A stretch of DNA of 41,845 nt from Fidelibacterota bacterium (GTDB lineage: Bacteria > Marinisomatota > Marinisomatia > Marinisomatales > S15-B10): contig PAYY01000011.1 of assembly GCA_002715465.1 (NCBI GenBank), positions 49,735 through 91,579 on the forward strand, given 5' to 3'. Under the pieces are notes generated by a model. The model saw nothing but the letters and a program-made list of their open reading frames with translations. It ran no database searches and was not told the DNA's origin. The position numbers and the translations under genes were made by a program. Positions 19,131 to 27,633 of the stretch are shown here, in pieces (the stretch's first letter is position 1; each line of letters starts with the position of its first letter).

Positions 19131-20000
19131 ATGGTGAAATCATTCACGTCTAGTGATGTGTTGAAAAATGGGCGATCATACAATGATCGCCCTGATCAGC
19201 ATAGCGATAGTATTCAGATTTTAATTTTAAATCTTATGTCTGAAAAGATTAATACTGAGAATCAATTTAAACGTCTTTTTAAACGAACCCAACACAATGT
19301 AGAAATAACTTTTTTGAGAACTGCAACATATGAACCAAAAAATACACCCAAAAATTATTTAGAGAAAAACTATAAGATATTTTCAGAAATTAAAAATAAA
19401 CATTTTGATGGATTCATAAGTACAGGTTCTGCTGTTGAGAAGCTGGAATTTGAAGAAGTCAAATATTGGAATGAATTATTATCTATATTTGATTGGGTAA
19501 AAGTAAAAAAAATACCATCTTATTTTATTTGTTGGGCTGCACAAGCCGCTCTTAATCACCGTTATGGAATAAGAAAAATAGATTATCCAAAAAAGCAATT
19601 TGGTGTTTTTAATCATTTTTACAATGGTTCAAATAACAATCTTTCAAATTATTGGAAAAATCCTGTGCAAATTCCTGTATCTAGGTATACTGGTGTTTCA
19701 AAACAAGATATAGATCTATGCTCAAATTTGGAGGTTATACTTTCTTCTCCAGACACAGGTGTTTCTTTGATTTCAGATAAAGACTCAAAAGATTTTTATA
19801 ACCTTAATCACTTTGAATATGACCGTTTGACATTGGATAGGGAATATCATAGAGATAAAAAAAATGGTGAAAAAATATCTTTACCAGAAAATTATTATCC
19901 AAAAAACAATCCTGACAATGATCCTGTAAATTGTTGGAAAACAGATTCTATAAATTTTTTTAATTATTGGTTATCTATAATTAAAAAGAAAACAGAATAA
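19131..20000 (+). CDS. metA: Homoserine O-acetyltransferase, MetA/HTS family
   Basis: 289 residues from ATG 19131, 10 bases after metY; ATG 19107 and TTG 19089 are longer in-frame options that overlap metY. The family core ILNLMSEKINTENQFKRLF, TATYEPKNTPKNYLEKNY, FDGFISTGSAVEKLEFEEV, the nucleophile motif YFICWAAQAAL (Cys134) and the His/Glu motif HFEYDRLTLDREY are all present. The residue after GSAV is Glu (Glu103 here). In this family Glu at that site goes with acetyl-CoA and Gly with succinyl-CoA, so acetylation is predicted, matching MetY. The N-terminus is shorter and more divergent than in E. coli MetA. This is the first committed step of methionine synthesis. Confidence 0.93.
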   Translation: MVKSFTSSDVLKNGRSYNDRPDQHSDSIQILILNLMSEKINTENQFKRLFKRTQHNVEITFLRTATYEPKNTPKNYLEKNYKIFSEIKNKHFDGFISTGSAVEKLEFEEVKYWNELLSIFDWVKVKKIPSYFICWAAQAALNHRYGIRKIDYPKKQFGVFNHFYNGSNNNLSNYWKNPVQIPVSRYTGVSKQDIDLCSNLEVILSSPDTGVSLISDKDSKDFYNLNHFEYDRLTLDREYHRDKKNGEKISLPENYYPKNNPDNDPVNCWKTDSINFFNYWLSIIKKKTE

Positions 20001-20044
20001 ATACCACTTTTTTGTATTTTAATCGGGTCATTCCTGATTAAAAG

Positions 20045-21103
20045 ATGTTAAAGATAAAATCTTCAAAAATAATATTTTCATTTTCCTCTCTACTGTTTTT
20101 TACAAATTGCCTAATTAATATAAATGGTACAAAACAGTTTTCTGAATATGATCAATGGGTGGAATATGAGGGTGGAAATGGTCCGGGAAATGGTAAGCAT
20201 ATTGTTTTTGTGACTGCTGATCAAGAGTATAGAGCAGAAGAAGGTATGCCACAATTGGCTAAGATTTTATCTAAACGTCATGGTTTTAAGTGTACCGTTT
20301 TATTTCCAATAGATAAAAAAACTGGATTCATTGATCCTGAGGAATTAAATAATATTCCAGGCCTTGAATCATTGGATTCAGCTGATCTAATGTTTCTTGT
20401 TACTAGAAGAATTGAATTACCTGATAACCAAATGAAGTATATAATTGATTATACAAATTCAGGAAAACCTATAATAGGTTTGCGAACGGCCAATCATCCT
20501 TTTCAATATGATAAAAATACCAGTAGTCCATATGCCAAGTATAGTGGACCTTTTGGATATACAGATGAAAGTTTTTCAGGTGGTTATGGCAGGCAAGTTT
20601 TTGGAGATACATGGGTTGATCATTATGGTCATCATGGGAAGGAGAGTACCCGTGGATTAATTGCTAAAGGGCAAGAAAATCACCCTATAGTTCAGGGATG
20701 CGAAGATATTTGGGGCCCTACTGATGTTTATGAAGTTGGTAATCTTATTGGTAATAGCAAACCAATAATTATGGGACAGGTTCTAAGTGGAATGAATCCT
20801 AATGACCCACCCAACGAGGAAAAATCATTAATGCCATTGGCCTGGACGAAAACCTATTTGGGAGAAACAGGAAACGTTTCTCGAATCTTTTTTACAACCA
20901 TGGGAGCTGCAACAGATTTAGAAAGTGAAGGTTTGCGAAGATTATTGGTTAATGCATCTTATTGGTGCCTAGGATTGGAGGATAAGATTTTACAACGATC
21001 GAATGTTGATATTATTGGAACTTATAATCCAACAGATTTTGGGTTTAATAATTATAAAAGAGGTATTTATCCAAAAGCTCATAGGATTAAAAAGATTAAT
21101 TAA
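20045..21103 (+). CDS. ThuA-like domain protein, exported
   Basis: 352 residues. A signal-like N-terminus ([15 protein letters not shown], possible lipobox) is followed by a ThuA-like/class I glutamine amidotransferase-like fold. Landmarks are [20 protein letters not shown] (about residues 57-76), [44 protein letters not shown]-type '[20 protein letters not shown]', and '[20 protein letters not shown]' near the end. ThuA-like proteins occur in carbohydrate utilisation clusters, but their reaction is mostly unknown. It is followed after 17 bases by an enolase-superfamily dehydratase, so the two probably act in one catabolic pathway. Confidence 0.8.
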   Translation: MLKIKSSKIIFSFSSLLFFTNCLININGTKQFSEYDQWVEYEGGNGPGNGKHIVFVTADQEYRAEEGMPQLAKILSKRHGFKCTVLFPIDKKTGFIDPEELNNIPGLESLDSADLMFLVTRRIELPDNQMKYIIDYTNSGKPIIGLRTANHPFQYDKNTSSPYAKYSGPFGYTDESFSGGYGRQVFGDTWVDHYGHHGKESTRGLIAKGQENHPIVQGCEDIWGPTDVYEVGNLIGNSKPIIMGQVLSGMNPNDPPNEEKSLMPLAWTKTYLGETGNVSRIFFTTMGAATDLESEGLRRLLVNASYWCLGLEDKILQRSNVDIIGTYNPTDFGFNNYKRGIYPKAHRIKKIN

Positions 21104-21120
21104 AAAAGAGAGATATTATT

Positions 21121-22224
21121 ATGAAAATAACTCGTATAACAGTATTTCAAGTTGATTTACCACTTAAAGAAGGTAGCTATAAATGGTCAGGTGGAAAATC
21201 TGTTGAAATTTTTGATAGTAATGTTATTCGTATTGAGACAGATGAAGGTATTACCGGATTTGGGGAAGTATGCCCTTTAGGACCTTTTTATTTGCCAGCA
21301 TATTCAGCTGGAGTCAGAAGTGGGATTAATGAGCTTGGACCGCATATTATTGGTTATAATCCTATTAATATAGTTCCTCTCAATAGATTTATGGATCGGG
21401 CTATGAAAGGGCATCCATATATAAAAACAGGAATTGATATTGCATGTTGGGATATTATTGGCAAATATACGGGTCAGCCTATCTGTGAGTTGTTAGGTGG
21501 TCGTTTTGGTGATGATTATCATCTTTATAGGGCAATTTCTCAAGAATCTCCTGATGAAATGGCACAAAAGGTTTCAAAATATAGGAGTGAAGGGTATAGA
21601 CGATTCCAATTAAAGGTTGGAGGTGATCCTGATATAGATATTGATCGTATACGTGAAGTTTCCATGATGTTAAAAGAAGGAGATAAATTGATTGCGGATG
21701 CGAATACTGGCTGGCTTCAACATGAAGCAGTAAGAGTAGTGAATGCTTTGAATGATGTTGATGTATATATTGAACAACCATGTAATTCCTATGAGGAATC
21801 TTTGGTGATAAGAAGGAAAACCAGACATCCTTTTATACTAGATGAAGTAATTGATGGAGTAAACATTCTTTTTAGAGCATATGCTGATAGTGCAATGGAT
21901 ATAGTAAACATAAAAATCAGTAAGTTTGGTGGTTTAACTAATGCCAAGCTAGCTCGAGATTTATGTGTACAGCTTGGCATTTCCATGACAATTGAAGATA
22001 GTTGGGGAGGTGATATAACAACAGCCGCTATTTCTCACTTAGCCCATAGTACTCCATCAGAACATCTTTTTTCTTCTACTGATTTTAATAGTTATGTTAC
22101 TGTAAAGACAGCTAATGGAGCGCCCCAAAGACAAAACGGAAGAATGGAAGCTTCACAAAAACCAGGATTAGGTATTAAACCTATAATGGATGTACTAGGA
22201 GAGCCTGTTGTTGATATCCAATAA
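21121..22224 (+). CDS. Enolase-superfamily dehydratase/epimerase, cis-3-hydroxy-L-proline dehydratase-like
   Basis: 367 residues in the mandelate racemase/muconate lactonising family. The capping domain has [20 protein letters not shown] and [19 protein letters not shown]. In the barrel, the catalytic and metal positions are visible as FQLKVGG (Lys), IADANTGW (Asp), YIEQPC (Glu), FILDEVIDG (Asp/Glu) and [14 protein letters not shown] (Lys). The layout and loops ([25 protein letters not shown]) resemble cis-3-hydroxy-L-proline dehydratase and its hydroxyproline-betaine epimerase relatives. The enolase mechanism of proton abstraction next to a carboxylate is secure; the substrate is not. It fits use of collagen- or osmolyte-derived hydroxyprolines together with the ThuA-like neighbour. 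Confidence 0.85.
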   Translation: MKITRITVFQVDLPLKEGSYKWSGGKSVEIFDSNVIRIETDEGITGFGEVCPLGPFYLPAYSAGVRSGINELGPHIIGYNPINIVPLNRFMDRAMKGHPYIKTGIDIACWDIIGKYTGQPICELLGGRFGDDYHLYRAISQESPDEMAQKVSKYRSEGYRRFQLKVGGDPDIDIDRIREVSMMLKEGDKLIADANTGWLQHEAVRVVNALNDVDVYIEQPCNSYEESLVIRRKTRHPFILDEVIDGVNILFRAYADSAMDIVNIKISKFGGLTNAKLARDLCVQLGISMTIEDSWGGDITTAAISHLAHSTPSEHLFSSTDFNSYVTVKTANGAPQRQNGRMEASQKPGLGIKPIMDVLGEPVVDIQ

Positions 22225-22247
22225 AGGAATTAATAAAGAGAAAATAA

Positions 22248-23111
22248 TTAAGATCTAAATACTTTATAAAGTAAGGTAACTCCAGTATAAACAATTATGA
22301 AAATGACAATCCAAGTTAAATGATAGAGATTTAATGACCTTACAATAAAAGCTGCTATTAATACTCCTAATATTCCAGTTATAGTTATATAAATAGATGC
22401 TTTTTTATTGTACGCACCTTTTTTAATATATTCAATTGAAGCTGATGGCAAGGCAAAAGCTGAAGAGGCCATCATTATAGGATACGCTACTTGTGGGCTT
22501 AATCCTAGAAAATAAACTAGTGCCATGCTTGGTGCATACATTCCAATACCGGCAGCCTGACAAGCACCCAAGACGAAGTTGATAGTTGAGGCTATTAATA
22601 GCTTTATTCCGGTAAGTCCGATGTCCTTCCCAACACCTAGATCTTTAATCCATTCAATTTGGCCCAAAAACATGAGAGTAGCGGTACTAATTAAGGCAAG
22701 TCCAATAACTAGTTGAATAGTTTTTTCTGAAAATTTTGATATAATAGAAGCTCCGGCAATACTACCTATAGTAGCTGCAAAAACCATAGCAATAAGAGTG
22801 AGGCTTTGGACTTCAATTATAGTGATAAAGACGAATGCTTCAATCATTACAGGAATCATTGCAGATACGTTTAAGGTTCCAGGGATAAGTTTATCTTTTG
22901 TTTGCTTAAAAGCTCTTAGAAGTGTGGTTAAAGGAGCAAAGCTACCAATACCTAAAGTATCAAAGAAATAAGCGATAAATCCGATGATACTAGTTGGCAA
23001 GACATGTACATCCTTTTCAAGATCCTTGTCACTGTTTATTAGATCTTTAAAAAATAATCTAGATGAATAAAGAGTAATAGAGGCAAGGGAAATAACTAGA
23101 ATTATGATCAT
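22248..23111 (-). CDS. TauE/SafE (TSUP) family membrane permease
   Basis: 287 residues on the reverse strand with about eight hydrophobic segments. Two repeat halves each begin with a glycine-rich, small-residue helix pair: GFIAYFFDTLGIGSFAPL (about residues 44-61) and NFVLGACQAAGIGMYAPSMA (about 177-196). This inverted duplication is characteristic of the TSUP/TauE/SafE family, which exports or imports sulfite, sulfoacetate and other small organic anions. It is convergent with the dehydratase (23 bases between stops). It may move an anionic substrate or product of the neighbouring catabolic genes, or sulfite/sulfide linked to metY; the sequence does not decide. Confidence 0.85.
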   Translation of the reverse strand: MIIILVISLASITLYSSRLFFKDLINSDKDLEKDVHVLPTSIIGFIAYFFDTLGIGSFAPLTTLLRAFKQTKDKLIPGTLNVSAMIPVMIEAFVFITIIEVQSLTLIAMVFAATIGSIAGASIISKFSEKTIQLVIGLALISTATLMFLGQIEWIKDLGVGKDIGLTGIKLLIASTINFVLGACQAAGIGMYAPSMALVYFLGLSPQVAYPIMMASSAFALPSASIEYIKKGAYNKKASIYITITGILGVLIAAFIVRSLNLYHLTWIVIFIIVYTGVTLLYKVFRS

Positions 23112-23205
23112 AAATATTAATCAGCTGGATTATTTAAAGCTATGCATCAAAGTTTATTGTAAGAAATTTCTAGTGATAAATAATTTATAAAGGGAATAGG
23201 ATTAT

Positions 23206-23574
23206 TCATTTTTTACTTTTAAGATAAAACAATATTGCAAAAACAAAATTCGCTACAACTCCAAAAATATTTTGAGCAGTTGAAGGGGAATTCCCTACAT
23301 AAAGATCATATAAACCCAAAATTCCGAAAAGACCCCAAAAAATACCTGAAACAACACCAAACTTTGGAAGATTATTACCAGCCCAAAGAGGTAAAGTCCA
23401 ATGCAATGTGGCTAGAGCTGCCATTGCCATTCCCATATATTTCATCATAGCAAGTAAACCGGGAGACGAATTCCAGCCATATGTCTCCATTACCATAGAT
23501 GGGGCAAACCAAAATTGAACAATCCATATTGCCATAAATATAGCGGCTGCTTTAAAGATAATTGGTAGGTTCAT
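23206..23574 (-). CDS. Small four-helix integral membrane protein
   Basis: 122 residues on the reverse strand with a good AAGGAG ribosome site before ATG 23574. Four hydrophobic helices lie at about residues 6-24, 40-62, 72-92 and 100-118. Conserved-looking features are an Trp/Phe-rich first helix (IWIVQFWFAPS), a small-residue helix (MKYMGMAMAALATLHW) and GIFWGLFGILGLYDLYVG. It has the general look of small DUF-type membrane proteins. I cannot name the family. It lies 94 bases upstream of the TSUP gene, transcribed the same way, so co-transcription is possible. Confidence 0.65.
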   Translation of the reverse strand: MNLPIIFKAAAIFMAIWIVQFWFAPSMVMETYGWNSSPGLLAMMKYMGMAMAALATLHWTLPLWAGNNLPKFGVVSGIFWGLFGILGLYDLYVGNSPSTAQNIFGVVANFVFAILFYLKSKK

Positions 23575-23800
23575 AGTTTCTCCTTTTATTTGTATTGCAA
23601 TATAAATTGATATTTTGATGAAAGCATCTATTTATAATGGATTTCCATTTATATAACAAATAGAAACTGAAAATAGAAAAGAACTGTTTTCAATCTTGAT
23701 ATTAGTTGTTACTATCAGTATTTTTTACTTCCTAACCATTCTCAATAATATGTGAGGCCTCAATTTGGACAGAAAAATGAATAACTTTAAAATAGCGTTA

Positions 23801-24161
23801 ATGCCTAAGAGAACACAATCCTTTTGGTAGCTTGCTGGGGCAGGAGCAATTTTGGTTGGATTGGCTATTGGAGTTGGAGAAATTGTTGTTTGGCCACGAA
23901 TAATAGCAGAATATGGTGCCACTGTGGCATGGGCGGCAGTAGTTGGAATATTTTTACAGCTATGGATTAATCTAGAAATTGGGAGATGGACAATATCCAC
24001 TGGGGAAACCCCATTTACCGGTTTTTCGAGAATTTGGGGTGGATTTGCTTTGAGTAGTATTAGATGGGAAATAATGTCTTTGATAGGGTAATTTCTTCTA
24101 TTAATGATTTTGTATATTTTATTTATTATAATCTCAGTTATAGCTGTATTCTTCAAAAAAA
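23801..24161 (+). pseudogene. Collapsed Nramp-type divalent-metal transporter
   Basis: Translation from ATG 23801 gives MPKRTQSFW, an in-frame TAG (23828-23830), then LAGAGAILVGLAIGVGE, IVVWPRIIAEYGATVAWAAV and INLEIGRWTISTGETPFTGF. These match the N-terminal helices of Nramp-like 'divalent metal cation transporter' proteins of about 450 residues. After GGFALSSIRWEIMSLIG a TAA (24089-24091) follows. The same frame then continues as FLLLMILYILFIIISVIAVFFKK, which could be a leftover C-terminal helix after a large internal deletion. Both the stop and the missing middle make it non-functional. A reverse-strand open frame across this stretch (23725-24156) is a shadow. Confidence 0.75.
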
Positions 24162-24163
24162 AT

Positions 24164-25882
24164 ATGCTATTATATTGCCTTCTGTTTTTTTATTCTTTAT
24201 CTAGTTTAGAAGCTAATTCGGCTGACCTGGTTATTTATAACGGGAATATTTATACTCTAAATGAATTGAAACCTCAAGCTACCGCTGTTGCTGTTAAAGC
24301 GGGGAAGATAGTTTTTGTGGGAAATTATGGAGGAGTAGAACCGTATATTAGTGAAAATACAAAAGTCTTTGATCTAAATGGCCTAACAATGCTTCCAGGT
24401 TTTATTGAGTCCCATGGTCATATAATGGGATTGGGAGCAAGTTTGACCTGGTTGGATCTTAGAAAAATTGAAAAATTTGAAGATTTAGTTCAAAAAGTTT
24501 ATAAAGCTACTGAAAATAAAAAACCAGGAGAATGGATTATTGGTTATGGATGGCACCAAAGTAATTTGGATGAAGAATCAGAAGTATTTGTAAGAGGATT
24601 CCCAACTCATCATAAAATAAGTAAGGTGTCACCTGAAAACCCTGTTTATCTTACTCATGCTAGTGGTCATGCTGGCATAGCTAATTCTTATGCAATGAAA
24701 ATGGCTGGTATATCTTCATTTTCAAAATTTGATTTTGAGGTATTTGATAATTTTCTTGAAAAAAATGATGGTGAGATAATTTTAAGTAACAATGGTTACC
24801 CTACTGGTATTTTTTCTGAATCAGCCCAAAGTTTGATAACTAAATATTTCCCGCAAGAAAATAATAATTCTAGGGATCAAAATCTTGAAAAAGCGATTCA
24901 AGAGTGTTTAAAAAATGGGGTTACAACTTTTCATGATGCTGGAGCGGGCAAATTAGATATTGATACATATTTTAGATTTATTAATTCTGGTAAAATGAAA
25001 ATTAGACTATATGTTATGCTATCAGGCCGTGAAAAAAAATTATTAAATGAATGGTTTGAAAAAGGACCAGCTATAGGTTTGGGGAATAACTATCTTACAA
25101 TCCGTTCAATAAAATTAAATGCTGATGGTGCTCTTGGTTCAAGGGGTGCTTGGTTATTAGAGGAATATAATGATAGGCTTGGACATTATGGAATGTCAAC
25201 ACAATCAATGGAGTATATTTATGAAGTTTCCCAAAAAGGTATTATAAATGGTTTTCAGATTTGCACTCATGCAATTGGAGATCGTGCAAACAGAGAGGTC
25301 CTAAATCAGTATGAAAAAGTATTAAATGGTTTTCCTTATGATATAAATGACTACCGATTCAGGATTGAACATGCTCAACACCTTCACCCGAATGATATTT
25401 CAAGATTTTACAATCTTGGTATCATAGCCTCTATTCAAGGAATACATTTGAGTTCAGATAGACCTTGGGCCATAGACCGCCTAGGAGAAAAACGTATTAA
25501 TGAAGGATCTTATGCGTGGAATAGTTTATTAAAATCAGGCGCAGTCATAATTAATGGGACAGATACACCTGTAGAGTCAATTAATCCTATTGCATCATTT
25601 TATTCTTCTGTAACTAGAAAAACATTAAATGGTTTACCTAGTAAGGGTTATGAACCGTGGGAGAAAATAACGCGTTTTCAGGCATTAAAAAGCTATACAC
25701 TTTCTCCTGCATTTGCGGCATTTGAAGAGGATTTGAAAGGATCTATTGAAATAGGAAAAGTTGCTGATTTTGTAATTCTTTCAGATGATATAATGACTAT
25801 CTCTGAGGATAAAATTCTTAGTACAAAAGTTTTGTATACAATTATAAATGGTATAATACTATATGATTATAACAAAATCTAA
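24164..25882 (+). CDS. Exported amidohydrolase, YtcJ-like (Amidohydro_3)
   Basis: About 572 residues from ATG 24164. The frame can be extended to ATG 24104, but that part is likely transporter relic. A signal peptide (MLLYCLLFFYSLSSLEANS) precedes DLVIYNGNIYTLNELKPQAT, the usual opening strand of amidohydrolase_3. Metal-site motifs are PGFIESHGH (HxH type), HASGHAGIANS, ADGALGSRGAWL, CTHAIGDRANREVL, RIEHAQHLHP and INGTDTPVE (final Asp), with the C-terminal ADFVILSDD sheet. Length and motifs suit a periplasmic metal-dependent amide or ester hydrolase of unknown substrate. A PAP2 gene follows after 23 bases. Confidence 0.88.
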   Translation: MLLYCLLFFYSLSSLEANSADLVIYNGNIYTLNELKPQATAVAVKAGKIVFVGNYGGVEPYISENTKVFDLNGLTMLPGFIESHGHIMGLGASLTWLDLRKIEKFEDLVQKVYKATENKKPGEWIIGYGWHQSNLDEESEVFVRGFPTHHKISKVSPENPVYLTHASGHAGIANSYAMKMAGISSFSKFDFEVFDNFLEKNDGEIILSNNGYPTGIFSESAQSLITKYFPQENNNSRDQNLEKAIQECLKNGVTTFHDAGAGKLDIDTYFRFINSGKMKIRLYVMLSGREKKLLNEWFEKGPAIGLGNNYLTIRSIKLNADGALGSRGAWLLEEYNDRLGHYGMSTQSMEYIYEVSQKGIINGFQICTHAIGDRANREVLNQYEKVLNGFPYDINDYRFRIEHAQHLHPNDISRFYNLGIIASIQGIHLSSDRPWAIDRLGEKRINEGSYAWNSLLKSGAVIINGTDTPVESINPIASFYSSVTRKTLNGLPSKGYEPWEKITRFQALKSYTLSPAFAAFEEDLKGSIEIGKVADFVILSDDIMTISEDKILSTKVLYTIINGIILYDYNKI

Positions 25883-25905
25883 AAAGTAATCTAAGGGAGA
25901 AACCC

Positions 25906-26514
25906 GTGCTGACATATTTAAAGCATATTGATATAATTGTTTTCAATTTCATTAATCAGACTATAGCGAATCCTGTGTTTGATTTATTTTTCCCTTTTGT
26001 CACTAATGAAGTCAACTGGATTATACCATTAATTTTATTTTATTTGATTATTTTTAAACAAAATTGGAAAAAAGCAATTTTGGTTTTCGTTATAACCTTT
26101 ATTTCAGTTGTCATTACTGATCTAATTGCCGCGCAAATAATAAAACCATTGGTTGGAAGGATAAGGCCATCACATGAGTTTATTGATTCTGTTCGATTGC
26201 TTGTGGGTAAAGGTGGAAAGTATACTTTTCCATCAAATCATGCCGCAAATACTATGACATTTGCATTATTAACTTCATTTTTTTATTCAAACACAAAAAA
26301 GATGTTAATTGCAATAGTATGTTTAGTATCTATCAGTAGAGTTTATGTAGGAGTTCATTATCCTCTTGATGTTATAGCTGGGTGTATTTTTGGAACGTTT
26401 ATTTCCATTGCTGTTCTTCATTGTTTTTCTTATTTAAAAATTTATTCAATGGTTATTAATGAAAGAAATAATATAGATCTAAATGATCTTGTGGTTAGTG
26501 ACTCTAATCTATAG
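25906..26514 (+). CDS. PAP2-family membrane phosphatase
   Basis: 202 residues from GTG 25906 with GGGAGAAA upstream. The three phosphatase motifs of the PAP2 superfamily are clear: KPLVGRIRPSHEF (K-x6-RP), FPSNHAANTMTF (PSxH, with Asn in place of the usual Gly) and SRVYVGVHYPLDVIAG (SR-x5-H-x3-D). About five to six transmembrane helices surround them. Such enzymes dephosphorylate undecaprenyl pyrophosphate or lipid phosphates on the periplasmic side. A BcrC/PgpB-like role is plausible but the substrate cannot be told from sequence. Confidence 0.9.
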   Translation: MLTYLKHIDIIVFNFINQTIANPVFDLFFPFVTNEVNWIIPLILFYLIIFKQNWKKAILVFVITFISVVITDLIAAQIIKPLVGRIRPSHEFIDSVRLLVGKGGKYTFPSNHAANTMTFALLTSFFYSNTKKMLIAIVCLVSISRVYVGVHYPLDVIAGCIFGTFISIAVLHCFSYLKIYSMVINERNNIDLNDLVVSDSNL

Positions 26515-26536
26515 ATTATTATGATTTAGAATTGGC

Positions 26537-27448
26537 ATGAAAATGATACGATACTATAGTTTAATTTTTGTTTTAACTATTGTTACAATATCGGGCCAAA
26601 ATTACTATTCTAAGGAAAAAAAATTTATTCGAGATGTACATACAGCTCTTGTATACTTTCGAGTATCCCATGTAACTCACAAAACAGTTTTTAATGAAGG
26701 ACTCAACAACAATAAAATATTTGAACTCAATATAAAAAGTCGTAGGAATAATTTTGAAGAAATCTTAATGCTTGGTTTCTCTTGTGTGGGAAAAGTTATG
26801 AGTCGAGAACTTTCTAAAGATTCTAATAGTGACATGCCTCCAATTTTACCTTCTATTGTTATAATTAATTGTGATATCCCGGTTGGTCGTAATGGTACTA
26901 TATTGTCTGTATCAACTAATGCAGCATTGGTGACGCAATTTATTGAAGGTTCATTAACGGCTAGTCAGTTTTGGATAGAATTAAAAAATTCTTTTCAATA
27001 TTCTTCAGATATAGGTGTGACTTCTGGTGAACCTGATATTTTGTCAGCTGATGTTGATTTCGAAAATTTAATTTCCGCGCGTATTGCAATGGAAAGTAAA
27101 AATAATCCTCGAGTATCAAACCTTATAAGCATGGCAAATAAAGCTAGCTATATTCCTGGGTTACAAGGAAGGCTTGAATCTATGTTAATGGGTCATATGA
27201 AAAGCAATCATACTGATTTAATGACTGAAGTGATTGGTGATATTCCTTCTGATACTGAAATGCTTCGTATTGGCAAATTAGTTTTCTTTCATGTAGGTCA
27301 TTCAATTGATGAAATTATTGATGTTCATACTAATGATTCACTCCGCTACGTATGGGGTGGTCGCGTTTATCCAAAACCATTAGATCTTTATTATGATGAA
27401 TATTATCAAAAGAATGATTTTCCTCGTCCAAGACGTAGTATTCGATAA
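26537..27448 (+). CDS. Secreted protein of unknown family
   Basis: 303 residues from ATG 26537 with a signal peptide (MKMIRYYSLIFVLTIVTISG-Q). The mature protein is mixed alpha/beta, without Cys pairs or repeats. Noticeable segments are DVHTALVYFRVSHVTHKTVF, ILPSIVIINCDIPVGRNGTI, GEPDILSADVDFENLISARI and LVFFHVGHSIDEIIDV, with a basic C-terminal tail. I do not recognise it. The preceding stop is 22 bases upstream, so it may be in one transcript with the amidohydrolase and PAP2 genes. A periplasmic location is likely. Confidence 0.6.
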   Translation: MKMIRYYSLIFVLTIVTISGQNYYSKEKKFIRDVHTALVYFRVSHVTHKTVFNEGLNNNKIFELNIKSRRNNFEEILMLGFSCVGKVMSRELSKDSNSDMPPILPSIVIINCDIPVGRNGTILSVSTNAALVTQFIEGSLTASQFWIELKNSFQYSSDIGVTSGEPDILSADVDFENLISARIAMESKNNPRVSNLISMANKASYIPGLQGRLESMLMGHMKSNHTDLMTEVIGDIPSDTEMLRIGKLVFFHVGHSIDEIIDVHTNDSLRYVWGGRVYPKPLDLYYDEYYQKNDFPRPRRSIR

Positions 27449-27459
27449 GTAGATTATAA

Positions 27460-27621
27460 AATGTTTTTTTAATAGACTTTAGTGCTCCAGTATGTGCAAA
27501 ATTTTTGGATAGATATTTTATTGAAACTCTTATCGAACCATTGGAAGCAATTGATTCAATGATAAAAAATAATGGATTAAATATAAGTCCATATATTTAT
27601 CCTTTATTACTATCTTTATAA
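27460..27621 (+). pseudogene. Possible C-terminal gene remnant
   Basis: A 53-codon frame without a usable 5' start begins after TAA 27457 and ends TAA 27619. The translation looks protein-like: LIDFSAPVCAKFLDRYFIET and LIEPLEAIDSMIKNNGLNIS. It fills the gap between the unknown secreted protein and the next amidohydrolase. It could be the tail of a deleted gene, but no family is recognised. Confidence 0.25.
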
Positions 27622-27633
27622 TAGGGGGGTAAA

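Noticed and set aside
23593..23602. TATTGCAATA palindrome upstream of the small membrane protein
   Set aside because: A short AT-rich palindrome is expected by chance in this composition, and no second copy was seen at a promoter.
23725..24156. Reverse-strand 143-residue open frame
   Set aside because: It is antisense to the recognisable Nramp-type relic and has low-complexity, non-family composition.
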